From the NCBI GenBank assembly GCA_003133505.1, contig PKXT01000028.1, positions 1-8,556 on the forward strand: a DNA stretch of 8,556 nucleotides, written 5' to 3'. The position numbers were made by a program, and so were the translations under genes. Under the pieces are notes generated by a model. It was not told the origin of the DNA, ran no database searches, and saw nothing but the letters and a program-made list of their open reading frames with translations. Positions within the stretch are counted from its first letter, which is position 1, and every line of letters starts with the position of its first letter. Below, piece by piece: positions 1 through 6,062 of the stretch. This DNA comes from Acidobacteriota bacterium. GTDB lineage: Bacteria > Acidobacteriota > Terriglobia > Acidiferrales > UBA7541.

Positions 1-930
1 CATGCCCACCGCCCCGTTGTGGTTGGAAATCACGTTTTCCACTGTGTAATTGCTGGACTGCGAGAAATGCAGGCCGCTGGCATTGTTCCATAAGAAATTG
101 TCGGTATCGAAAAGAATGTTCAGACTGGTTGTGTTGATTACGTCCACCGATCCCTGGCCCTTGCAATCCGGGGAATATTCGAAGGTCAGCCCGCGTAGCA
201 CCACCCCATTCTTGTTGGAGATATTCCAGAGTTGGCCGCGGTCGCCCAGTTCCACGTCAGCGCTGCTCAAGTTGGTCCCCGAGGGTGGCCAGATGTAGAG
301 CTGCTGCCCGGCATCGTCCACGTAGAAGGTGCCTTCCAGCATCTGGCTCATGGAGAGAACTTGCTCGAGTGGAACGCCATTAATAAAGGCCATCTCCCGG
401 CGCAGGACGATGTCCGTTTGAGGCGGGGCCTGGCCAAGCAGGGCAGGGCACAGGCCGAAAGCAAAGGTCCAGGGAGTGGAATAGATGCTGGAATTTCCCG
501 AGGATTGCGTCCAGTTGGTGTACTGGTCTGCCCCGGAAATCTGCACCGTGCCTGGCGAGGCTGCTTCATACGTTTCCGGCAGCGCGGTGTCCTGTTGGTT
601 CCCGCTGAGGTTGATATTTTCGCGATACAGGCCCGGGTTGATATATACGTGCGTTCCGATGCTATTCTGGTTGTTGGCCTCGGCCAAGCTAACAGATTTT
701 GCAATGGTTTTCAGCGGCGCTGATTGCGTTCCCGAATTGCTGTCGTTTCCATTGACCACATCCACATAGAGCTTGGCGGTTTCCTGGTTCTCGTTGATGT
801 TGGACTGTGCGCGCGCCAGCGTGCCGCATGCGCCGAGTGCGACGGCAAGTATGAGCAAATAATTCACGAAATTTATTGCTGCTCTCTTGTCTGCTGCTCT
901 GCTCATATTGGGCTTTTTAGACTGCTTCAT
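1..930 (-). CDS. Secreted right-handed parallel beta-helix protein (3' end outside window)
   Basis: The frame is open from the ATG at 930-928 to the window edge: 310 residues, with the C-terminus missing. CGGAGG at 936-941, five bases upstream, fixes the start. Residues 1-20 are basic, 21-39 hydrophobic, and a signal peptidase I site is likely after A41 (ARA|QS). LGAC at 32-35 resembles a weak lipobox, so a lipoprotein cannot be excluded. Residues 54-80 (LYVDVVNGNDSNSGTQ, then APLKTI) are the opening signature of DUF1565/pectate-lyase-like beta-helix proteins. Later Asn-rich strands (GVVLRGLTFEYS, NYTVENVISNHNG) are typical helix rungs. Such proteins usually bind or cleave polysaccharides outside the cytoplasm. 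The catalytic region is probably beyond the edge, so lyase, hydrolase or non-enzymatic roles stay open. It diverges from the sigma-54 activator across 570 bases. Confidence 0.82.
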   Translation of the reverse strand, partial: MKQSKKPNMSRAADKRAAINFVNYLLILAVALGACGTLARAQSNINENQETAKLYVDVVNGNDSNSGTQSAPLKTIAKSVSLAEANNQNSIGTHVYINPGLYRENINLSGNQQDTALPETYEAASPGTVQISGADQYTNWTQSSGNSSIYSTPWTFAFGLCPALLGQAPPQTDIVLRREMAFINGVPLEQVLSMSQMLEGTFYVDDAGQQLYIWPPSGTNLSSADVELGDRGQLWNISNKNGVVLRGLTFEYSPDCKGQGSVDVINTTSLNILFDTDNFLWNNASGLHFSQSSNYTVENVISNHNGAVGM

Positions 931-952
931 GACTTCCTCCGTAATGCCGCAT

Positions 953-997
953 TGCGCACTACTGTTTGCGGTTGCCTGCACAGCGTAGTAGTGCACA
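953..997 (-). promoter_or_regulatory. Inverted repeat / stem-loop upstream of beta-helix gene
   Basis: GCACTACT at 956-963 is perfectly complementary to AGTAGTGC at 987-994. The arms extend past one mismatch by two more pairs (953-954 with 996-997). The loop is 23 bases. The element ends 12 bases before the ribosome site of the minus-strand beta-helix gene. It could be a 5' untranslated stem-loop or a repressor operator. No T-run follows, so it is not a simple terminator. Confidence 0.4.
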
Positions 998-1203
998 ACA
1001 GAGGCCGCGGAATTTGCACTTCCAAGAAAGCGTTTTCGCTCGGGGACAGGGTGCCGGAAGGTGCAGGCCGGCGACATTCAAGTGCAGAATCAAGAAGTGC
1101 TGCAAGCCATTGATCTAAAGTCAGTTAGCAAGACTTAATTAGGAGTGAAGCAGGACGAATATCTGCTTGAAACAGGCCTAAACCAATAAGTGTGAACGAT
1201 ATA

Positions 1204-1256
1204 AAGTTAACTTAGTCGACATTAAATAATGTGGCGTTTGTAGCATTTTAGTTAAC
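1204..1256. promoter_or_regulatory. Pair of GTTAAC palindromes in AT-rich promoter region
   Basis: AAGTTAACTT at 1204-1213 is a perfect 10-base palindrome. A second GTTAAC lies at 1251-1256 inside the near-palindrome TTTTAGTTAACATAAAA (1247-1263). The centres are 45 bases apart, a little over four helical turns. This is a plausible paired operator in the divergent region, but the sequence is AT-rich and chance is a real alternative. Confidence 0.25.
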
Positions 1257-1500
1257 ATAAAATGGAAGTAGATTCTCTTTTATGTGAATTCTCGCAACCG
1301 CAATTCATATAATCACGGAGATTGCAACGACACCATGGTATACTACTTTATAAATACCTGTTGCGATGCTCTTCGAAGGCATTCGAGCCGCTTTTTGGAG
1401 ACCAGAAATCAGCAACTGGCAAGAGCACAAAGGGCTGTCATCGCCGAAATTAGTGAAATGGCCGCGCAAGATTTGTTCCAATGGCCGCTAAGCACAACAA

Positions 1501-2940
1501 ATGCACATCGACGGAGCCATTTCAATTTGCATTTATACTTCGGATACGGACTTGTTTGAGTTTATTCAACGAGGCTTGGGCGAGGCGTTCGAGGTGTGGA
1601 TAGAGCGCCGGTGCGATCCGGGACGCACCCAGGAACAGAAGAGATGGCCGGATGTCGCCCTGCTGGACATGAGAAAGCAAAGCTTAGATGTAAACCCTCT
1701 GCGGATTCAGCTAGTGAGAGCAATCAGGCGCCGAAATTCGCCTCCCGCAGTCATCGCGCTGGTAGATGCGAATGACCTGCCGGTGATTCGCCAAGTCTTC
1801 GACAATGGGGGCCACGACATTGTCGAGTGTCCCGTCTCCATGGATGAATTACGGTTTGCGCTCCTTCACGCACACAGATTTCAGCAGATGGAAAAGGAGA
1901 TTCATCCCCCAGGACCAGTGGCCAAACCCAACCAGACCCATCCCGATTTCGTCGTGTACAGCGAGGCGATGCAACAGGTGCTAGCTCTGACACGCAAGGT
2001 TGCGCCCAACGACGTGAGTGTTTTGATCACCGGCGAAACCGGCACAGGCAAGGAACTGTTGGCTCGAGAGATACATCGCATGAGTTCGCGCGCCTATGGA
2101 CCGTTTGTGGCATTCTCCTGCGCGAATTTACCGGAAACGCTGATCGAAGACGAACTTTTTGGACACGAGAAGGGTGCCTTCACAGGGGCCATGGCCGCTC
2201 GACGGGGCCGAGTCGAAGTGGCGGATCAGGGAACACTTTTCCTTGACGAAATCGGAGACATTGCACTGGGGCTTCAAGCCAAGCTTTTGCGGGTGCTACA
2301 GCAGCGGTCCTTCGAGCGGTTAGGAAGCAATACGACACTAAAAGCAAATTTCCGTCTGGTGTGTGCCACCCTCCGTGATTTAAAAACCATGGTGGAGCAT
2401 GGCGAGTTTCGCAGAGACCTTTATTACCGACTGAATGTTGTGCAAATATGTTTGCCTCCGCTGCGGGAACGCCAGGACGGAATTGCCGTTCTGGCCGATC
2501 ATTTTCTACGCCAATGCACGAAGGAATTGAGAAAGCCTATTACACACTTTTCTGCCCCCAGCCTGCGGGCATTGGAGGAATATGGCTGGCCAGGCAATGT
2601 ACGGGAACTGGAAAACGTGGTTCAACGAGCGGTGGTGATGGCCGAAGGCAAGACCATCGAAACCTGGCATCTGCCGCCAGAGGTAGGCAGCGGGCTTGCG
2701 ACGCCGGTCGCCGGCAAGCTCCCGCTGGAAGGAGAGGTGCGCCAATTCAAGCGCCGCGTGGTCGTGCGCACTCTGCGGGAATTCGGGGGTGATACAAATC
2801 AGGCGGCCAAATCCCTGGGGATAACGCGCAGCCACTTATACCGCCTGATGAATCAATTGCATATTCCATTGCATGACGGGTTGCCTGTACGTGAACATGC
2901 GGAAAACATGGATGTGCGGCTTCCACCAACGATCCACTGA
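1501..2940 (+). CDS. Sigma-54-dependent transcriptional activator (NtrC/Fis family) with degenerate receiver
   Basis: A 479-residue bacterial enhancer-binding protein that should hydrolyse ATP to open sigma-54 promoters. Residues 6-125 form a receiver-like fold: D56 (ALLDMR) fits the phosphoacceptor, but the acidic pair after strand 1 is TS, the strand-4 Thr is Val and the conserved Lys is C110 (ECP). Residues 150-385 are the AAA+ core: Walker A GETGTGK 178-184, sigma-54 contact loop GAFTGA 225-230, Walker B TLFLDE 245-250, arginine region FRRDLYYRL 303-311 and sensor II GWPGNVREL 362-370. A Fis-type helix-turn-helix occupies about 412-454, followed by a 25-residue tail. The start is forced: TAA at 1489-1491 is in frame just upstream, and ATG 1501 is the first start codon after it, although no good ribosome site precedes it. 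No cognate histidine kinase is visible. Targets are unknown; the divergent beta-helix gene is one candidate. Confidence 0.93.
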   Translation: MHIDGAISICIYTSDTDLFEFIQRGLGEAFEVWIERRCDPGRTQEQKRWPDVALLDMRKQSLDVNPLRIQLVRAIRRRNSPPAVIALVDANDLPVIRQVFDNGGHDIVECPVSMDELRFALLHAHRFQQMEKEIHPPGPVAKPNQTHPDFVVYSEAMQQVLALTRKVAPNDVSVLITGETGTGKELLAREIHRMSSRAYGPFVAFSCANLPETLIEDELFGHEKGAFTGAMAARRGRVEVADQGTLFLDEIGDIALGLQAKLLRVLQQRSFERLGSNTTLKANFRLVCATLRDLKTMVEHGEFRRDLYYRLNVVQICLPPLRERQDGIAVLADHFLRQCTKELRKPITHFSAPSLRALEEYGWPGNVRELENVVQRAVVMAEGKTIETWHLPPEVGSGLATPVAGKLPLEGEVRQFKRRVVVRTLREFGGDTNQAAKSLGITRSHLYRLMNQLHIPLHDGLPVREHAENMDVRLPPTIH

Positions 2941-2971
2941 GGAGCGCGAAGGGACGACGCTCCCGGAGCGT
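2941..2971 (+). terminator. Possible hairpins after the activator gene (weak)
   Basis: Immediately after the TGA, GGAGCG (2941-2946) can pair with CGCTCC (2958-2963). Alternatively ACGCTC (2957-2962) pairs with GAGCGT (2966-2971) around a CCG loop. The two hairpins exclude each other. No T-run follows, so this is at best a weak or factor-assisted end for the plus-strand transcript before the convergent remnant. Confidence 0.25.
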
Positions 2972-3102
2972 GATAGTGGCATGATATCCGGTGGAACGGC
3001 CCTGAAGCGAGCCACAGGACAATACGCGTCAATGCCTGTCCGGTCAACCCTTTCCAATGCGGACGGAATTATTGCGTACCACAGGGTTCACGCTGGCTCT
3101 CT

Positions 3103-3434
3103 TCATTTCTGCGTCTGTGGCTGTTCCATCTGTTTCAGCTTTTGCTCCAGCAGCATTTTCTGCTGATCCTTGGTTAGCTTCGGAAACAGGAATGCAATTT
3201 GTAGCCGCATGCCCCAGGGCGAAGCTCCCGCAGGATGAACGGCATTGCCATAGAACTGTGCACTGATGTTCACCGGCTGGAATCCGAGCTTCATGACCCT
3301 TCCCACTCCGCCGCCAAATGGAACCGTCCACACATTGCTATTGCTCGCCATCCAGTTGGCGGTGATGATGGGTTGAGTAGTTAGATACCAGCCCTTTTCA
3401 TGTTGTAATTAATGAAGTACTGCAATAGCATTTG
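3103..3434 (-). pseudogene. Truncated, frameshifted copy of the 'neuromedin U'-type beta-barrel gene
   Basis: This matches the last ~110 residues of the intact gene at 3927-4898, in the same orientation. Shared blocks include WTVP, GGGVGR, MKLGFQPVNISAQFY, SPWGM, FPKLTK and KMLLEQKLKQM; nucleotide identity over the tail is roughly 80% by eye. About 212 N-terminal residues are absent. A T-run of four at 3395-3398, against five at 4222-4226 in the intact copy, shifts the frame and leads to TAA at 3383-3381. Past the shift, the restored frame reads GWYLTTQPIITANW into the conserved tail. An ATG at 3351 could start an 82-residue fragment, but it has no signal peptide and could not form a full barrel. 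The copy lies beyond the terminator at 3707, so it is probably untranscribed. It is best read as the decayed remnant of a tandem duplicate. Confidence 0.85.
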
Positions 3435-3706
3435 AAGCCAATGAGCAGAATGCTTCGCGCATGAAAGAGGCGAGAAGAAGACGCAAAAACAACCCAAATC
3501 AGTCGAAGCATGGCGTACTCTTATAGCAGAATGAAAGCCTGATGGTATGCCTTAACTGATTGATTTCAAAGGCGGACGGGATTCTGGCGAGGCACAGTAC
3601 TTGCGCTGTCCGGACCGAAAGGCGTTCGTGATGTCTTAGAGTTAATTAATTATCGATGTCCTTTAATACCATATTCGTGTTTCCTTCGCCCAAAGAAATC
3701 ATCAAT
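3435..3706. other. Intergenic stretch upstream of the beta-barrel remnant
   Basis: No gene is supported here. On the minus strand an ATG at 3511 begins a short hydrophobic peptide (MLRLIWVVFASSSRLFHA...) that runs out of frame into the remnant. It could be the leftover export signal of the lost paralogue, joined to its C-terminus by an internal deletion, but the ribosome site is poor (AAGAG) and this is speculative. An AT-rich patch, TTAATTAATTA, lies near 3644-3654. Confidence 0.35.
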
Positions 3707-3740
3707 AAAAAAGGCCACATGGCATTCAAGCCGCGTGGCC
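3707..3740 (-). terminator. Intrinsic terminator of the minus-strand envelope gene run
   Basis: Read on the minus strand, GGCCAC (3740-3735), a GC step and GGC pair with GCC, an AT step and GTGGCC (3718-3713). This gives an 11-position stem with one C-A mismatch and one G-U pair, and a six-base loop at 3724-3729. Six T residues (3712-3707) follow at once, the classic rho-independent form. It lies 27 bases after the end of the small basic gene and separates the working genes from the remnant at 3103-3434. Confidence 0.85.
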
Positions 3741-3767
3741 CTTCTCCTTTACTACCGTTAAATTGAT

Positions 3768-3897
3768 TTACTTCTCTGCTTTCCTCTTCGCAGCCCACCA
3801 CGCCTTTTTTGCCTTACTGATTGCGGCTTTGGCTGCGGCGGATCGCTCGATTCAGCTTGTTTCTTTCAGAAACTAATATTGCAAGAATGTCAGGCAT
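3768..3897 (-). pseudogene. Small basic acidobacterial-type protein, frameshifted
   Basis: ATG at 3897 has a strong GGAGG at 3904-3908, six bases upstream, and begins 29 bases after the beta-barrel stop. The frame reads MPDILAILVSERNKLNRAI and then goes to RRSQSRNQ and a stop at 3814. Removing one base in the C-rich step at about 3838-3842 (GATCCGCC) instead gives an Ala/Lys helix (AAKAAISKAKKAWWAAKRK) ending at TAA 3770-3768, about 42 residues in all. The restored form resembles short acidobacterial proteins that pair an 'ILxxERNKLxxAI' helix with a Lys/Ala/Trp tail. I infer an inactivating one-base insertion or a sequencing error. The 27-residue version could still be made. The function of such proteins is unknown; the basic tail would suit nucleic-acid binding. 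Confidence 0.65.
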
Positions 3898-3926
3898 TAA
3901 AATCCTCCGAGGGAGATTATTGCGCT

Positions 3927-4898
3927 TCAATTTTTCTGCGGCTGCTCCTGTTGCATCTGTTTCAGTTTTTGCTCCAGCAGCATTTTCTCCTGCTCCTTGG
4001 TGAGCTTGGGAAACAGAAGCGCAACCGACAGCTTCATGCCCCACGGCGAGGTTCCTGTGGGAAAAACGGCGTTGCGATAAAATTGTGCAGAGATGTTCAC
4101 CGGCTGGAAACCGAGTTTCATGATTCTTCCTACTCCGCCGCCAACGGGCACCGTCCATTGGTTGCCGCTGGGAGCCCTCCAATTTGCCGTGATGATTGGC
4201 GCCCAGGCGATGTACCAGCCCTTTTTCAAGTTGTAGTTGATGAAGTACTGCAGCAGGAACTGGTTCACCGCGGGTTTATCCGCATTGGAATGGCCAGCTA
4301 CAGACCAGTAGTTGTTTGCAAGAATCCCAATCGTCCAATGGGCGGGCTGCACCAGGGCAACCACGGTCGGTCCGATGCTGAGTTTCCCCTGCCCGAGATA
4401 GGCCGTATTTGTTGCCGTAGGCAATACGAAAGTCGGCCCTATGCCCCAGATCAATCCGTGGAATTTCTTTTTCGGAGAAAGGAAAAACGATGGGTTCAGG
4501 TCTCCCAAACCATAGGTCCCAGTCTGTTGCGTCGGGGGCCCGGATGCCTGCGGAATGGGAAGGGGCTGGTATATGACCGGTGTAATCCAGCGAGTGATGA
4601 GGTTCCAGTCTTTCGACACGCTGATGGGAATCACTGGCTGGATGTTCAAAATATTCTGCGTGCGATCGGCCGGGCCGATGCCGAAGTTAAAATTTTCCTG
4701 GAAGGGAACGCTGATGAGGCTGGCGATCGGATTCTGCGCCGCCTTTCTCAGTTCGTCGGCATTTGACGCTGCCGCTGGCGTTTCCTCCGTGGCAACCTGT
4801 GTTCCCGGCGCACCAATGGGGGCATCCTGTGCAAACAGCGGTGTTGCGAATAAGAGCAAGACCACCGGCGCCAGCAGGCCTCGAACGCTTCGTCGCAT
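3927..4898 (-). CDS. Outer-membrane beta-barrel protein of the 'neuromedin U'/transporter family
   Basis: A 323-residue exported protein. The start is ATG 4898: AGGAG at 4908-4912 sits nine bases upstream, whereas the in-frame GTG at 4916 would place that ribosome site inside the gene. The signal peptide is residues 1-23 (MRRSVRG, hydrophobic core, LFA|QD). The mature protein has the family's signatures: NPIASLISVPFQ (56-67), LNIQPVIPIS (84-93), DWNLITR (97-103), GLGDLNPSFFLSP (130-142), WGIGPTFVLPTAT (151-163), WSVAG (198-202), the GGGVGR/QPVN block (249-274) and LLFPK (294-298), with alternating strands suited to an outer-membrane barrel. A Lys/Gln-rich tail (299-323) looks helical and may face the periplasm. 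Family members are often labelled 'transporter' or, misleadingly, 'neuromedin U'; no substrate is known. It follows the OmpA-type gene by 80 bases and has a decayed paralogue downstream. Confidence 0.85.
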   Translation of the reverse strand: MRRSVRGLLAPVVLLLFATPLFAQDAPIGAPGTQVATEETPAAASNADELRKAAQNPIASLISVPFQENFNFGIGPADRTQNILNIQPVIPISVSKDWNLITRWITPVIYQPLPIPQASGPPTQQTGTYGLGDLNPSFFLSPKKKFHGLIWGIGPTFVLPTATNTAYLGQGKLSIGPTVVALVQPAHWTIGILANNYWSVAGHSNADKPAVNQFLLQYFINYNLKKGWYIAWAPIITANWRAPSGNQWTVPVGGGVGRIMKLGFQPVNISAQFYRNAVFPTGTSPWGMKLSVALLFPKLTKEQEKMLLEQKLKQMQQEQPQKN

Positions 4899-4946
4899 GC
4901 TTATCGTCTCCTGCACTGGTCAGTTGCTTCTTTGCTGGCCGTCGCT

Positions 4947-4972
4947 GGTGACCGTAATTTGCTACGGAGACC
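4947..4972 (-). other. Small hairpin in the spacer between the OmpA-type and beta-barrel genes
   Basis: CCGTA at 4952-4956 pairs with TACGG at 4963-4967 around a six-base loop. GGT (4947-4949) and ACC (4970-4972) can close it outside a 2x2 internal loop. It lies in the 80-base spacer, well upstream of the beta-barrel ribosome site. Without a T-run it is not a terminator; it could stabilise or mark the processing point of a two-gene transcript. Confidence 0.3.
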
Positions 4973-4979
4973 TGCCTGT

Positions 4980-5912
4980 TTACGAGCCGGCAATTCCCTT
5001 ATTCTGAAGGATCCTGACTACAACGCGCCGATTTTGTGCCTGGCTCTCAGCCGTCTTATCACTGCCTACCTGCCTGCTCTCGCCCATGGCACCGGGCGCC
5101 AGCACCCTCGTCAAAGGAACATGGCCCTGTTGCAGGAGAAACTGCGTCACGTTATTAGCGCGATCTTCACTCAGCGTTTGATTGAGAGCCGCACTACCCA
5201 CCGAGGAGGCATAGCCCTTCACCTGAATCATGTAGCCATTGATTCCCTCGGCCTTCTGAGCCAGCGCTAACAACTGTGGTTTGTACTGCGAATCGAGGGC
5301 TACCTTGCCATTTGCGAAGTAGACGGTGACCTCGTTGAGGATATTGTAATCATCCAATTGTCCGAAACGTTTGTTTGCTTCCTCAATGGCCGACATGTTG
5401 GCGTCAATTTTGGCTTGGGCTTGGGCCATTTGTTGTTGCTGCTGTTGCATAGCCTGCTGTTGCCGCTCCAGTGCCGCTTTTTGCTGCTCCAGTTCCTGCT
5501 GGCTCTGTTCGATCTGTTCCTTGGCCGGTTGCAAACCGGCTTGTATTGTCTGCGCATCCCCCAGGTCATTCCCCTTGAACGTTATGCTGGTGGCTACCAG
5601 TTGATTTTGGGGGTCATACGCGCCTTGCACTTTCACCTGAAGACCCGGTATCAGCGCGGCCATTGACATTTGCTTCCTTCGCGCCTTCAACACGCCCTGA
5701 ACTTGCGCCACTCGTGTACTATCAGTGAGCACCACGACGACCTTCGATGAATCCGCAGTCTGCAAAGTCATGGCGCCGGCGCTTCGTCCCGTGATCAATC
5801 CCTCAACTTTGGCGGTTTGGGCATTGACCGTGCCGCATACCAATAGAATTGTTGCGAGGGACATCCCCGCGGCGAGCGCAATGGTTGCAAATCCTCTTTT
5901 ACTTCTCTGCAT
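4980..5912 (-). CDS. DUF5666 - coiled-coil - OmpA-like domain envelope protein
   Basis: A 310-residue exported protein. ATG 5912 is chosen because AGGAGG (5918-5923) lies five bases upstream and MQRSKRG followed by a hydrophobic run makes a standard signal peptide, cleaved near A31 (VNA|QT). Residues 33-113 resemble the DUF5666 small beta domain (KVEGLITGRSAGAMTLQT, then VKVQGAYDPQNQLVATSI). Residues 128-182 are a Gln/Glu/Ala-rich coiled coil with six consecutive Gln (156-161). Residues 190-303 are an OmpA-like peptidoglycan-binding domain: VTVYFANGKVAL, NQTLSEDRANNV (244-255) and NRRVVVRI (294-301). R251 matches the conserved diaminopimelate-contacting Arg, but the usual Asp of GHTD is S236 (GYAS). 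The likely role is a periplasmic spacer or tether between envelope layers; reduced peptidoglycan binding is possible. The gene lies 150 bases after the small secreted protein gene and may have its own promoter. Confidence 0.88.
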   Translation of the reverse strand: MQRSKRGFATIALAAGMSLATILLVCGTVNAQTAKVEGLITGRSAGAMTLQTADSSKVVVVLTDSTRVAQVQGVLKARRKQMSMAALIPGLQVKVQGAYDPQNQLVATSITFKGNDLGDAQTIQAGLQPAKEQIEQSQQELEQQKAALERQQQAMQQQQQQMAQAQAKIDANMSAIEEANKRFGQLDDYNILNEVTVYFANGKVALDSQYKPQLLALAQKAEGINGYMIQVKGYASSVGSAALNQTLSEDRANNVTQFLLQQGHVPLTRVLAPGAMGESRQVGSDKTAESQAQNRRVVVRILQNKGIAGS

Positions 5913-6062
5913 GACTTCCTCCTGTGTGTGACGTTGCTTCCTCGGTATTTGGCACATTTTACAAATTGCAAGGATCCAGGAAGAGCAGGCGAATGGCACT
6001 CAGGCTTGACAGTCCTAGCTTCCTGGTCTTAAGACGAGCCAGCCATTTCGCCTCGTATACCT

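Larger units (their letters stand above)
931..1500. other. Divergent intergenic region between beta-helix gene and sigma-54 activator
   Basis: No convincing gene is seen in these 570 bases. The left part (931-1100) has ordinary composition and holds the ribosome site and stem-loop of the beta-helix gene. The right part, about 1130-1370, is clearly AT-rich and carries two GTTAAC sites. Both promoters must lie here, but I could not assign -35/-10 or -24/-12 elements with confidence. An open frame on the plus strand (start about 1284 or 1335, end 1559) has no usable ribosome site and overlaps the activator. Confidence 0.6.

Noticed and set aside
232..723. Plus-strand frame opposite the beta-helix gene
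   Set aside because: The minus-strand frame is uninterrupted over all 930 bases with signal peptide and beta-helix motifs; the plus frame has neither motif nor ribosome site.
991..1008. Possible sigma-54 promoter (GG-N10-GC) upstream of the beta-helix gene, minus strand
   Set aside because: Only about 7 of 11 consensus positions fit, and one or two GG-N10-GC matches are expected by chance in this region. A scored matrix scan would be needed to revive it.
1284..1559. Plus-strand open frame of up to 91 residues overlapping the activator start
   Set aside because: No ribosome site at usable distance from the GTG at 1284 or ATG at 1335, no recognisable domain, and it overlaps the well-supported activator in another frame.
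3057..3266. Plus-strand frame whose N-terminus looks like a signal peptide (MRTELLRTTGF...)
   Set aside because: It is antisense to the Lys/Gln-rich tail of the beta-barrel remnant. The complement of Lys/Glu/Gln codons yields Phe/Leu/Ser/Ala-rich peptides, and a similar shadow appears opposite the intact copy near 3821-4003.
3879..4766. Long plus-strand frame opposite the beta-barrel gene
   Set aside because: It lies antisense to a gene with clear family motifs, ribosome site and signal peptide; the plus-strand product resembles nothing.
5420..5470. CAA/CAG repeat as a possible unstable microsatellite
   Set aside because: Mixed codons encode only six consecutive Gln inside a coiled coil; it is too short and imperfect to argue for slippage.
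6006..6034. TTGACA at 6006-6011 on the plus strand with a 17-base spacer to TTAAGA
   Set aside because: The -10 is poor, and nothing on the plus strand downstream is a gene; it points against the minus-strand gene run.
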